Shown piece after piece: positions 1 through 9,500 of a stretch of DNA of 64,000 nucleotides. Both the position numbers and the translations under genes were made by a program. Below the pieces are notes generated by a model that had not been told where the DNA came from, searched no databases, and saw nothing but the letters and a program-made list of their open reading frames with translations. Position 1 is the first letter of the stretch; each line of letters begins with the position of its first letter. Source of the stretch: Flavobacterium sp. 123 (GTDB taxonomy: Bacteria > Bacteroidota > Bacteroidia > Flavobacteriales > Flavobacteriaceae); contig NZ_RBXD01000001.1 of the NCBI RefSeq assembly GCF_003634825.1, positions 518,501 through 582,500 of the forward strand, written 5' to 3'.

Positions 1-369
1 TGAAATAACTTCGGCTGGAATCAGATTTTTATTTCGTCCAATTGTTGAAGAAAGCAAAATATTATCTGTAGCTCCTACACACAATAAATCATCAATATTC
101 ATAATTAAAGCATCTTGTGCAATGCCTTTCCAAACAGAAATATCAGCTGTTTCTTTCCAATACATGTATGCCAAAGAGGATTTAGTTCCAGCTCCATCAG
201 CATGCATGATTAAGCAATAATCTGTATCCTGAGTCAAATAATCAGGAACAATTTTACAAAATGCTTGAGGAAACAATCCTTTATCTATATTTTTTATAGC
301 ATTGTGCACATCTTCTTTCGATGCTGAAACACCACGCTGTGCGTATCTTTTTGAAGTATCTGAACTCAT
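1..369 (-). CDS. purM: Phosphoribosylformylglycinamidine cyclo-ligase (AIR synthetase), N-terminal part, cut by the window edge
   Basis: The reading frame starts at the ATG complementary to 367-369 and stays open for 123 codons to the window edge, so the C-terminal part lies outside. AIR synthetase catalyses the ATP-dependent ring closure of FGAM to AIR in de novo purine synthesis in the cytosol. The translation starts MSSDTSKRYAQRGVSASKED and contains HADGAGTKSSLAYM, matching the PurM DGxGTK loop, then VWKGIAQDALIMNIDDLL and VGATDNILLSS, which correspond to the PurM metal/ATP-binding region. A TAnnTTTG -7 box lies about 45 nt upstream. Identification is by family resemblance; I am fairly sure of the family and cannot judge the missing half. 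Confidence 0.85.
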   Translation of the reverse strand, partial: MSSDTSKRYAQRGVSASKEDVHNAIKNIDKGLFPQAFCKIVPDYLTQDTDYCLIMHADGAGTKSSLAYMYWKETADISVWKGIAQDALIMNIDDLLCVGATDNILLSSTIGRNKNLIPAEVIS

Positions 370-758
370 GTAAGGTAGTTGTGTAATCTGCTTTTGAGCA
401 AATAAATTTTTGGGGCAAATATAATTATTTTTTTTGGGTTTTGCCTATTGGCTTTCTAAGTGTTTTGTTAAATCCGCAATCTTCAAATTGAAAATAGATT
501 TATTTTATTAAATTTACATCAATGTTTTGTAAATCAATTATTTAAAAAATGATAGAATATATACAAATTGTTTATCACAATAAATTTTAGGCTAAATTAC
601 ACCTTCATTTTTATCAAAATTTAGCTTAAAACCTATTAAAAAACGAAACAAATTTCAAATTCATAATTTAAAGTAGAAAAGTGGAAACCAGAGACCACTA
701 TAAAAAACGGGGCATTACCGAAAAGCCATAAGAGTAGGAAACTAAAAACCTTAACATC
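370..758. other. Divergent intergenic region between purM and the DUF4242 gene
   Basis: A very A+T-rich region of 389 bp. It holds the purM -7 box (416-423). I see no ORF with coding character, no tRNA, and no strong hairpin except a short GTGG/CCAC pairing near 680-698. No clear TAnnTTTG box is visible for the rightward gene. Confidence 0.5.
416..423 (-). promoter_or_regulatory. Candidate -7 promoter element for purM
   Basis: The minus strand reads TATATTTG, an exact match to the Bacteroidota -7 consensus TAnnTTTG, placed to give a leader of about 40 nt before the purM ATG. No TTG is present at the usual -33 distance. Confidence 0.45.
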
Positions 759-1031
759 ATGCCTAAATATGTAATTGAAAGAGAGATTCCCGGTGCTGGT
801 AAATTTAATAGTGAACAATTAAAAACCATTTCACAAACATCTTGTGATGTACTAGGAAAAATGGGACCAAAAATTCAATGGGTTAACAGTCAGGTAACTG
901 CTAATAAAATCTATTGTACTTATATTGCTCCAAATGAGCAAATGATTCGAGATCACGCTCAGCTAGGCGGATTTCCCGCAAATTCAATAAATCAAGTAAT
1001 TGAAACTATTGACCCTACAACGGCAGAATAA
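759..1031 (+). CDS. DUF4242 (SCO4226-type nickel-binding) small protein
   Basis: A 90-residue soluble protein with no signal peptide. The start MPKYVIEREIPGAGKF, the central KIQWVNSQVT, and the segments KIYCTYIAPNE and HAQLGGFPAN are typical of DUF4242 proteins, small ferredoxin-like alpha/beta folds. One Streptomyces member (SCO4226) is described as a nickel-binding protein. Whether this copy binds a metal is unknown; one His (HAQLGG) and two Cys are present. The gene stands alone between purM, which is divergent, and the glutamine synthetase gene, which converges on it, and it ends before a bidirectional terminator. Start chosen at the only ATG in a suitable position. Confidence 0.75.
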   Translation: MPKYVIEREIPGAGKFNSEQLKTISQTSCDVLGKMGPKIQWVNSQVTANKIYCTYIAPNEQMIRDHAQLGGFPANSINQVIETIDPTTAE

Positions 1032-1090
1032 ACCATGAGTTACTCCTAATAAGTCCATTTTGTGTCAACTTATTTTAAAACGAGACAAAA

Positions 1091-1119
1091 AAAAGCCTAT
1101 CCAAAAAAGATAGGCTTTT
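1091..1119. terminator. Bidirectional intrinsic terminator
   Basis: Eleven-bp perfect stem (1091-1101 pairing with 1109-1119, core AAGCCTATC) with a 7-nt loop and A/T tracts on both sides. It lies between the convergent DUF4242 gene and the type III glutamine synthetase gene and can serve both. Confidence 0.8.
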
Positions 1120-1142
1120 ATAATTACGTAAAGTTGTAATCG

Positions 1143-3332
1143 TTATTTAGTAAACAACAATTCTCGATATTTAGTTAAAGTCCAATATTCATTATCCACT
1201 AGTAATTCCAGTTTATCACAGTGATTTCTAATGATTTCAAAATATGGTTTTACTTTATTGCAATATGCTTCTGCCATTTCTTGTGCATCAGTCAAATGAT
1301 TTGCTAGTTTTCTTTCTTCGGTCATGGCTTCAACTTTAGAATTGATTCCTTCGATATGACCTGAAATATCTTTAATCAAGTTAATTTGCTCTTTAGCAAG
1401 AACTTTAAATTCGTCTCCAAAAATATCTTTTAAGCCTTTTACATTCTCTATCAGGGTATTTTGATAACGAATAGCCGTTGGAATTACATGATTTTTCGAA
1501 ATATCTCCTAAAACTCTACCTTCAATTTGAATTTTCTTAGTGTACTCTTCTAGTTCTATTTCATAACGAGCTTCAACCTCAATATGATTCATAATTCCTA
1601 ATTCAGAGAACAAATCTAATGCTTGTTTTGAGGCTCTGGCTTTCAATGCTTCAGGAGTAGTTTTGAAATTACTTAATCCTCTTTTAGCAGCTTCTATTTC
1701 CCAAGCTTCGCTATAACCGTCTCCTTCAAAAAGAATTTTTTTAGATTGTTTGATATACTCTCTTAATACATTAAAGATAGCATCGTCTTTCTTCATGTCT
1801 TTAGAATCAATCAAATCATCGACTTCAATTTTGAAAGCTCTCAATTGTTTTGCAACAATAGCATTCAAAGTAGTCATTGCATTTGAACAGTTTGCAGAAG
1901 AACCTACAGCTCTAAACTCAAATTTATTTCCTGTAAAAGCAAATGGCGAAGTTCTATTTCTATCTGTATTATCAAGCAAAACGTCTGGAATTTTACCAAC
2001 AACGTTTAATTTCAAATCTGTTTTTTCTTCAGGAGATAATTTTCCAGAAGTTACCCCTTCTAATTCAGCCAAAACTTTAGTCAGCTGCTCTCCAATAAAT
2101 ACAGAAATAATTGCAGGTGGCGCTTCATTCGCACCTAATCTGTGATCATTACTTGCAGTTGCAATAGAAGCTCTTAATAAGGATTCATTATCATTAACCG
2201 CTTTTATAGTATTGATAAAGAAAGTCAAAAACTGCAAATTGCTCATCGGCGTTTTACTTGGACTCAACAAGTTAACTCCTGTATCTGTAGCTAATGACCA
2301 GTTATTATGCTTACCAGAACCGTTTACTCCTTTAAAAGGTTTTTCATGGAATAATACTTTGAAATTGTGACGTTCAGCCACTTTTTCCATAACATCCATT
2401 AACAAACAGTTATGATCTACTGCTAAATTTGTTTCTTCAAAGATAGGAGCCAACTCAAATTGATTTGGAGCTACTTCATTATGGCGTGTTTTAACAGGTA
2501 TTCCTAACAACATACATTCTTGCTCTAAATCCCTCATGTAAGTCAAAGCACGCGTAGGAATAGAACCAAAATAATGATCGTCTAATTGTTGCCCTTTGGC
2601 AGAAGTATGCCCTAGTAAAGTTCTTCCAGTCATCATAAGATCTGGGCGAGATCTAGCTAAAGACCTATCAACCAGGAAGTATTCTTGTTCCCAACCTAAT
2701 GTTGCAGTTACCTTTTTAACATTTTTATCAAAATATTTACAAACTTCTGTAGCCGCATCATCCATAACTGATAAAGCTCTCAATAATGGAATTTTATTGT
2801 CTAAAGCTTCTCCTGTATAAGAAATGAAAACTGTTGGAATGCATAAAGTTGTTCCATATATAAATGCTGGCGATGTAGGATCCCAAGCTGTATATCCTCT
2901 TGCTTCAAATGTATTTCGGATACCTCCATTTGGAAAACTTGACGCATCTGGTTCTTGTTGCACCAATTGTGCCCCTCCAAATTTTTCAACCGGATCACTT
3001 CCATCATAAGATGTTTCAAAAAAAGCATCATGTTTTTCAGCTGTTGTTCCAGTAAGTGGTTGAAACCAATGTGTATAATGTGTTACTCCTTTAGATAAGG
3101 CCCACTCTTTCATCCCCATCGCGATATAATCCGCTAACTTTCTGTCTATTTTAGTTCCATTCTGAACTGCACCCTGTACTCCCTTAAAAGCATCTGAAGT
3201 TAAATATTGCTTCATTGCCTTTTCATTAAAAACATTCGAACCAAAAATAGATGATTTTCTATCTGATTCTTCAAATTTAAACGGCTCTCTTGTGGAAGCT
3301 TCTCGCAAAGCTTGAAAACGTAATGTTGACAT
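1143..3332 (-). CDS. glnN: Glutamine synthetase type III
   Basis: Cytosolic enzyme that condenses glutamate and ammonia to glutamine at the cost of ATP. Length with the chosen start is 729 residues, the usual size of the large GSIII class known from Bacteroides. The TTG at 3341 extends the frame by three codons, but the ATG at 3330-3332 (MSTLRFQALREA) is the natural start. Visible motifs: NEVAPNQFELAP near residue 285 and HEKPFKGVNGSGKHNNWS near 330, the GSIII versions of the catalytic glutamate and Asn/Gly/His glutamate-binding segments. The C-terminal 200 residues are the helical extension typical of GSIII. It is transcribed divergently from a second, type II glutamine synthetase. A TATATTTG box lies about 47 nt upstream of the start. 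Confidence 0.93.
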   Translation of the reverse strand: MSTLRFQALREASTREPFKFEESDRKSSIFGSNVFNEKAMKQYLTSDAFKGVQGAVQNGTKIDRKLADYIAMGMKEWALSKGVTHYTHWFQPLTGTTAEKHDAFFETSYDGSDPVEKFGGAQLVQQEPDASSFPNGGIRNTFEARGYTAWDPTSPAFIYGTTLCIPTVFISYTGEALDNKIPLLRALSVMDDAATEVCKYFDKNVKKVTATLGWEQEYFLVDRSLARSRPDLMMTGRTLLGHTSAKGQQLDDHYFGSIPTRALTYMRDLEQECMLLGIPVKTRHNEVAPNQFELAPIFEETNLAVDHNCLLMDVMEKVAERHNFKVLFHEKPFKGVNGSGKHNNWSLATDTGVNLLSPSKTPMSNLQFLTFFINTIKAVNDNESLLRASIATASNDHRLGANEAPPAIISVFIGEQLTKVLAELEGVTSGKLSPEEKTDLKLNVVGKIPDVLLDNTDRNRTSPFAFTGNKFEFRAVGSSANCSNAMTTLNAIVAKQLRAFKIEVDDLIDSKDMKKDDAIFNVLREYIKQSKKILFEGDGYSEAWEIEAAKRGLSNFKTTPEALKARASKQALDLFSELGIMNHIEVEARYEIELEEYTKKIQIEGRVLGDISKNHVIPTAIRYQNTLIENVKGLKDIFGDEFKVLAKEQINLIKDISGHIEGINSKVEAMTEERKLANHLTDAQEMAEAYCNKVKPYFEIIRNHCDKLELLVDNEYWTLTKYRELLFTK

Positions 3333-3378
3333 TTTAGACAAATTTTAAGTTGTTAATAATTGATTTTATTACAAATAA

Positions 3379-3386
3379 CAAATATA
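3379..3386 (-). promoter_or_regulatory. Candidate -7 promoter element for glnN
   Basis: The minus strand reads TATATTTG (TAnnTTTG consensus), 47 nt upstream of the ATG. CAA triplets nearby do not give a good -33 spacing. Confidence 0.4.
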
Positions 3387-3556
3387 AACAATAAAAAACA
3401 ATTAAAATAAGCGCTAACAATTATGGAATTAATTTTTAATGACAGCTAAAATTATCATTTTTTAAATATACCCCCCTATAAAATACGCTTATGTGAAAAA
3501 TAAAGTCTTAAGTCACAAAAATCACCCCCTGATTTTTACCAACGAAAAAATTATTT

Positions 3557-3564
3557 TACATTTG
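3557..3564 (+). promoter_or_regulatory. Candidate -7 promoter element for the type II glutamine synthetase
   Basis: TACATTTG matches TAnnTTTG and would give a leader of about 28 nt before the ATG at 3599. No clear -33 TTG is seen. The region 3333-3598 is shared with the divergent glnN. Confidence 0.45.
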
Positions 3565-3598
3565 TAACCAGATAAATAAAGAATAAATATATAATATT

Positions 3599-4612
3599 AT
3601 GGCTAAAATAAAATTAGAATACCTTTGGTTAGATGGTTACGAACCAACACAAAATCTTAGAAGTAAAACTAAAGTTGAAGAACACGAAAATTTTCAAGGT
3701 ACTTTAGAAGAAATCGGAAACTGGTCATTTGATGGTTCATCAACTAGACAAGCAGAAGGTGGTTCATCAGATTGTTTATTAGTACCAGTTGCTATTTATC
3801 CAGATCCAACACGTATCAACGGATATTTAGTAATGACTGAAGTTATGAATGCAGATGGAACGCCTCACTCTTCTAATGGTAGATCTACTATTGATGATGA
3901 TGGAGATTTTTGGTTCGGTTTTGAACAAGAATATTTCATTATGGACAACCATACATTATTGCCTTTAGGATTCCCTATCGGTGGTTACCCTGCTCCACAA
4001 GGTATGTACTACTGTTCAGTAGGTGGAAAAAACACTCACGGTAGAGATATCGTTGAAGAGCATGCAGATTTATGTATTGCTGCAGGTATCAACTTTGAAG
4101 GTATTAATCAAGAAGTTGCTTGTGGTCAATGGGAATTCCAATTGTTTGCAAAAGGAGCTAAAAAAGCAGGTGACGAAATCTGGGTTGCTAGATACTTATT
4201 AGATCGTCTATCTGAAAAATATAACTGTTTTATTGAATATCACCCAAAACCTCTTGGAGATACTGACTGGAATGGTTCAGGAATGCACGCTAACTTCTCA
4301 AATGAAGTATTAAGAACATGTGGTTCTAAAGAAACATACGAAAAAATATGTGAAGCTTTCAGACCAGTTACTAAAGAGCATATTGCTGTTTACGGAGCTT
4401 ACAATGAGTTACGTTTAACTGGTAAACACGAAACTGCTTCTATCAATGATTTCTCTTATGGAGTATCTGATAGAGGATGTTCAATCCGTATTCCTTTAAT
4501 GACTGTTCAAAAAGGATGGAAAGGATGGTTAGAAGACAGAAGACCAGCTTCTAATGGTGATCCATACAAAATTGCAGCAAGAATTATAAAAACTGTTAAA
4601 TCAGCATTGTAA
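3599..4612 (+). CDS. Glutamine synthetase type II (eukaryote-like), beta-Grasp/catalytic
   Basis: A 337-residue glutamine synthetase of the GSII class, about the length of eukaryotic and plant enzymes and much shorter than bacterial GSI. Visible hallmarks: LEYLWLDGYEPTQNLRSK near the N-terminus, NWSFDGSSTRQAEG (substrate entry loop), FGFEQEYF near residue 107 (metal-binding Glu), EVACGQWEFQ, the NGSGMHANFS segment near 225-234, and DRGCSIRIP near 290. GSII lacks the adenylylation site of GSI, so control is probably transcriptional or allosteric. It lies head to head with GSIII, with 266 bp between them, and ends at a strong terminator. The family is certain; the division of labour with GSIII is unknown. 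Confidence 0.95.
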   Translation: MAKIKLEYLWLDGYEPTQNLRSKTKVEEHENFQGTLEEIGNWSFDGSSTRQAEGGSSDCLLVPVAIYPDPTRINGYLVMTEVMNADGTPHSSNGRSTIDDDGDFWFGFEQEYFIMDNHTLLPLGFPIGGYPAPQGMYYCSVGGKNTHGRDIVEEHADLCIAAGINFEGINQEVACGQWEFQLFAKGAKKAGDEIWVARYLLDRLSEKYNCFIEYHPKPLGDTDWNGSGMHANFSNEVLRTCGSKETYEKICEAFRPVTKEHIAVYGAYNELRLTGKHETASINDFSYGVSDRGCSIRIPLMTVQKGWKGWLEDRRPASNGDPYKIAARIIKTVKSAL

Positions 4613-4630
4613 TCCACTCTATTTATACTA

Positions 4631-4660
4631 AAAAGTGCCATTGTAATTAATGGCACTTTT
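4631..4660 (+). terminator. Intrinsic terminator after the type II glutamine synthetase
   Basis: Twelve-bp perfect stem (4631-4642 with 4649-4660, core AGTGCCATT), 6-nt loop, followed by a run of T. Confidence 0.85.
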
Positions 4661-4756
4661 TTTTGCTCTAAAAAACCCGACTTTTATCCCCAATAAATTT
4701 AGAAGTTAAATAATCAAAAAGTATCTTTACAAACCATTAATTTAATCACTTAAAAT

Positions 4757-5722
4757 ATGATTGTCTGGATATGTTTCTTAATAGCAATTTTTATATTCCT
4801 AGCACTTGACTTAGGTGTTTTCAACAAAACACCACATATAATAAGCTCTAAAGAAGCCGGAAAATGGACTTTTATCTGGGTTACGCTATCATTTCTTTTT
4901 TCTGGAGTTATTTATTGGTTGTATAGTAACAACTATATTGCTAATCCTGACGCTTTAAAACCAACTACGGCCGCTATAAAATTTATTACCGGTTATTTAA
5001 TTGAATTATCGCTGAGTGTCGATAATATATTTGTAATAGCCATCATTTTTTCTGCTTTCAAAATACCACAAAAATACCAACATCGCGTGCTATTTTGGGG
5101 AATTCTAGGAGCAATTATATTTAGAGGATTAATGATCTTTTTTGGTGTTTTACTTATTAATAAGTTTACTTGGACTACCTATATTTTTGGTGCTTTTTTA
5201 ATTTACACAGCGTTAAAAATGCTAATGAATGGGGAAGATGACAAATTTGAACCCAAAAAATCATTTGTCTATAAAAGTCTGAAAAAATTCATGCCTATTT
5301 CCAATCATATAGACCAAGAACATTTTTTTGTAAAAAGACGCCATATCACCGCGGCCACACCTCTTTTTGTAGCATTAGTTGTTATTGAAGTAATGGATGT
5401 AATCTTTGCAATTGATAGTGTTCCTGCCATTTTAGCCATTACAAACGATCCTTTTTTAGTTTTCAGTTCTAATATTTTTGCCATTTTAGGATTACGTTCT
5501 ATGTATTTCTTTTTAGCAAACATGCTAGCAAGATTCAATTATTTAGAGTACAGCCTTATTGCAATATTAAGCTTTGTTGGACTCAAAATGCTACTACATG
5601 ATTTTATAGAAATTCCTGAATGGGCTTCATTAGCATTTATTGCTACTGCTCTTTTAATTGGAATTATTGTTTCTTTAAAACTAAATAAAGAAGTAGAAGA
5701 AATGGAAGAAGAAACGAATTAA
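4757..5722 (+). CDS. TerC/Alx-family integral membrane protein
   Basis: A 321-residue polytopic inner-membrane protein with about eight or nine hydrophobic segments. TerC-family proteins include tellurite-resistance TerC and the Alx/MeeY-type manganese exporters. The family-defining acidic signatures are present: LSLSVDNIFVIAIIFSAF near residue 85 and EVMDVIFAIDSVPAILAIT near 215, each with an intramembrane Asp expected to sit in the ion path. The C-terminus ends in an acidic stretch (EVEEMEEETN). The gene is monocistronic, between two terminators. Manganese export is a reasonable inference from family work, but substrate cannot be read from sequence. Confidence 0.88.
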   Translation: MIVWICFLIAIFIFLALDLGVFNKTPHIISSKEAGKWTFIWVTLSFLFSGVIYWLYSNNYIANPDALKPTTAAIKFITGYLIELSLSVDNIFVIAIIFSAFKIPQKYQHRVLFWGILGAIIFRGLMIFFGVLLINKFTWTTYIFGAFLIYTALKMLMNGEDDKFEPKKSFVYKSLKKFMPISNHIDQEHFFVKRRHITAATPLFVALVVIEVMDVIFAIDSVPAILAITNDPFLVFSSNIFAILGLRSMYFFLANMLARFNYLEYSLIAILSFVGLKMLLHDFIEIPEWASLAFIATALLIGIIVSLKLNKEVEEMEEETN

Positions 5723-5743
5723 CATTTGGTTTATTAAAAAAAT

Positions 5744-5778
5744 AAAAAGGCTGTCAAAATAATTTTGACAGCCTTTTT
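5744..5778. terminator. Bidirectional intrinsic terminator
   Basis: Nearly perfect palindrome: 5744-5759 pairs with 5763-5778 (core AGGCTGTCAAAA) with a minimal loop and terminal A/T tracts. It lies between the convergent terC-like and lipoprotein genes. Confidence 0.82.
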
Positions 5779-5796
5779 AATAATAGTGCTAAAGAT

Positions 5797-6309
5797 TTAG
5801 TTCAAAACTTTAACTTTAGAATCATCAATACCATAAGCACTTATTACTGCATTGTAATCTGAAAATTTAACTTTACTAACCAATTTATTTGTTAGATATC
5901 CTGGAATAATTACAATTCTAAAAGTTTGATTAGATCTGTATTGGTCCAAAACTGATTGTAAATCATTACCAACCATATAAATATTCACATCATTCATAGT
6001 AAAATCAAAGTGATACGCAAAATCAAGTGTTCCATCTGAAAAATAATAACTTTCTGGCAACAACTTCCAGACATCCTGACCTTGGAAAATTCCAGATAAT
6101 CTATATACTAAAACCATATCCGAGGGATAGATAGCAGGTACAAGATCAACTCCTCTCGAATAAGCATTTAGTGAATTAAAGGAAACGCTATTAACTTCAA
6201 ATACTTCACTAATTGTATCATTGTCAACATAAGCCGTAGTATCATTTGTTGTGCAACCTTGTAAACTGAAGATTCCAACAATCGCTAAAAGTATAGTTAT
6301 TCTTTTCAT
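5797..6309 (-). CDS. Uncharacterised lipoprotein
   Basis: A 170-residue protein with a lipoprotein signal (MKRITILLAIVGIFSLQGC, lipobox LQGC at about residues 16-19), so it is probably anchored in the outer membrane or periplasm. The mature part begins with a Thr/Asp-rich tether (TTNDTTAYVDND) and is otherwise beta-rich, with paired hydrophobic strands such as DMVLVYRL and FRIVIIPGYL. I recognise no domain. It lies downstream of and in the same direction as the large adhesin gene's neighbourhood, but a terminator separates the two. Confidence 0.8.
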   Translation of the reverse strand: MKRITILLAIVGIFSLQGCTTNDTTAYVDNDTISEVFEVNSVSFNSLNAYSRGVDLVPAIYPSDMVLVYRLSGIFQGQDVWKLLPESYYFSDGTLDFAYHFDFTMNDVNIYMVGNDLQSVLDQYRSNQTFRIVIIPGYLTNKLVSKVKFSDYNAVISAYGIDDSKVKVLN

Positions 6310-6490
6310 AATATAAAGTGTTTAAGTTTAATGTGCTTACCCAAAAACCAAACCAAAAAATATTTTCACTAAAAATTATTTTCCTTTTTGGGAACAAAAC
6401 ACACTCAAAACCCAGCAAATATCTGGCAATTGACCCTTATAAAATATTTTTATTTTTTTTTAAATTTTAATGTTTAAAAAAATAAATACT

Positions 6491-6523
6491 AAAAAAGCAC
6501 CTGTTAAAAACAGATGCTTTTTT
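6491..6523 (-). terminator. Intrinsic terminator of the adhesin gene
   Basis: Stem of 15 bp with one mismatch (6491-6505 with 6509-6523, core GCA.CTGTT) ending in T tracts in both directions; placed just past the stop codon of the adhesin on the minus strand. Confidence 0.7.
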
Positions 6524-6543
6524 ATTTAGATTACTTCATAAAT

Positions 6544-9500
6544 TTATCTTGAAGACAACACTTTTTTAACGGTGCTTCCTTGATTAGTAGTTAATTTGAC
6601 AACATAAACTTGGCTTGAACCTTTGTTTACATTTAAGTTTAACGAAATTTCTTTATTCAAATAACCATCTGGATCTATTTTAGAGAATACCAAAATACCT
6701 CTTGAATTGAATACTTCAATTTTCACACTTGACATGTAATTAAAATTATATCTAAGTGTAAGAACATCTCTAAAAGGAACTGGGTAAGCACTAAAACCAG
6801 CTTTTTCTGTAGTAACCTCTGAAGTTTTAACATCAGGAGCGACTGTTTTAGTTGTTGTGGTTGTAGTTGCAACCTTAGATGTTGTCAAAATAGTATTAGT
6901 TAATACTGGACATGAAAGTCTTCCTACATTATACCCTATGAATATTCGACAACCATCGAAAGCATTATTGATTTTATCAACAACATCAGTCAAATCAGCA
7001 AGTGAAACCCCTACTGAATCTCCTCCTAATGCTTTATTAGCCAAATCAAATAATCCTCGAACTGTTTTATTAGATAAAGCATTTACAACACTAGATTTAA
7101 TATCAAAATATCCATAATCATTATTAACGGATCCATCTGGATTACATTCTCTTACCAAAGGAATTGTTGATCCACAACCACCCTCTGGAGCTGCTGTTGC
7201 TAATTCACCTCCTTGCAAAGCAAAATTACCGAGTTGTTCACTTATACCTAGATTAAGTCCTAAAGTAATAGTTTGTGCTAACAATGAATTATTAATTACT
7301 CCTTTTTTCAAATAATTTGGTGGCAAATCATTGATTGAAAAATTTCCTGTCATAAGTGATTTACTATTTCCACCTCCTGGCAACACCTTAATAACTGCAG
7401 TAATATCTATTTCAGTTTTTGACACTACTACGGAACGACCTAAAGAACCAATTCGCATAACATCACTAGGATATGCATCCAAAGCCATTTCGATAAGTTC
7501 TCTTGTAGTATGTGATCCATTATTCGCACATGAAATACCTCCTTCATTTCCATAATATCCCTGTGTATACGTACAATTTAGCTCACAAAGAATTAAACCA
7601 ACATTAATTTCTTTGCTCAACTCACAATCATTGAAATCTTTGACTAAAACGGTATGAAGTCCAGAGCTAAGATTAGAGAAAGTATATGGAGATGTTTGCT
7701 CTGTCAAAGTACCACCATCAATACTTACACGATAAACACCTGTTCCTCCAGAAAAAGTAGCTTCTATACTACCACTATCTGTTCCTTCGCAAGTTTCAGG
7801 TTGTGAAGTTAAACTAAGTTCAACTACCGCTGGAATGGTAACTTCTACTGTTCCTGTTTTGGTACAACCGTTTTCATCTCGAACTATCCAATTGTAAGTT
7901 CCTGCAGTAAGTCCAGTAAAAATTCCTGAGCTAACATAGTTCGATCCATTGTCTTTTGAATACTCCAAATCTCCTGTTCCGCCTGAAGCGGTGATGGTGA
8001 AACCTGTATTGGCTACGCCAAAACATAACGGATTATTTGCCACTGCCGAAGCAGTAATTTCATCTGGAATGGTAACTTCTACTGTTCCCGTTTTGGTACA
8101 ACCGTTTTCATCTCGAACTACCCAATTGTAAGTTCCTGCAGTAAGTCCAGTGAAAACTCCTGAACTAACATAGTTTGCGCCATTGTCTTTTGAATATTCT
8201 AAATCTCCTGTTCCGCCTGATGCTGTAATGGTAAAACCAGTATTGGCTACGCCAAAACACAACGGATTATTTGCCGCTGCCGAAGCAGTAATTGCATCTG
8301 GAATGGTGACTTCTACTGTTCCTGTTTTGGTACAACCGTTTTCATCTCGAACTACCCAATTATAAGTTCCTGCGGTAAGTCCAGTGAAAACGCCTGAGCT
8401 AACATAGTTCGCTCCATTATCTTTTGAATATTCTAAATCTCCTGTTCCACCTGAAGCTGTAATGGTAAAACCAGTATTGGCAACGCCAAAACACAACGGA
8501 TTATTTGCCTGAGCTGAAGCAGTAATTGCATCTGGAATGGTAACTTCTACTGTTCCCGTTTTGGTACAACCGTTTTCATCTCGAACTACCCAATTGTAAG
8601 TTCCTGCAGTAAGTCCAGTGAAAACTCCTGAACTAACATAGTTTGCGCCATTGTCTTTTGAATATTCTAAATCTCCTGTTCCGCCTGATGCTGTAATGGT
8701 AAAACCAGTATTGGCTACGCCAAAACACAACGGATTATTTGCCGCTGCCGAAGCAGTAATTGCATCTGGAATGGTGACTTCTACTGTTCCTGTTTTGGTA
8801 CAACCGTTTTCATCTCGAACTATCCAATTGTAAGTTCCTGCAGTAAGTCCAGTAAAAATTCCTGAGCTAACATAGTTCGATCCATTGTCTTTTGAATACT
8901 CCAAATCTCCTGTTCCGCCTGAAGCTGTAATGGTAAAACCAGTATTGGCAACGCCAAAACACAACGGATTATTTGCCTGAGCTGAAGCAGTAATTGCATC
9001 TGGAATGGTGACTTCTACTGTTCCTGTTTTGGTACAACCGTTTTCATCTCGAACTACCCAATTGTAAGTTCCTGCAGTAAGTCCAGTGAAAACTCCTGAA
9101 CTAACATAGTTTGCGCCATTGTCTTTTGAATATTCTAAATCTCCTGTTCCGCCTGATGCTGTAATGGTAAAACCAGTATTGGCTACGCCAAAACACAACG
9201 GATTATTTGCCGCTGCCGAAGCAGTAATTGCATCTGGAATGGTGACTTCTACTGTTCCTGTTTTGGTACAACCGTTTTCATCTCGAACTACCCAATTATA
9301 AGTTCCTGCGGTAAGTCCAGTGAAAACGCCTGAGCTAACATAGTTCGCTCCATTATCTTTTGAATATTCTAAATCTCCTGTTCCACCTGAAGCTGTAATG
9401 GTAAAACCAGTATTGGCAACGCCAAAACACAACGGATTATTTGCCTGAGCTGAAGCAGTAATTGCATCTGGAATGGTAACTTCTACTGTTCCCGTTTTGG

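Noticed and set aside
3333..3341. TTG start three codons upstream of the glnN ATG
   Set aside because: The ATG at 3332 gives the family length of 729 residues and a more common start codon.
3461..3540. TGTGA...TCACA near 3491-3518 as a CRP-type site between the glutamine synthetase genes
   Set aside because: The half-sites are 16 nt apart instead of 6, so it does not fit a CRP operator.
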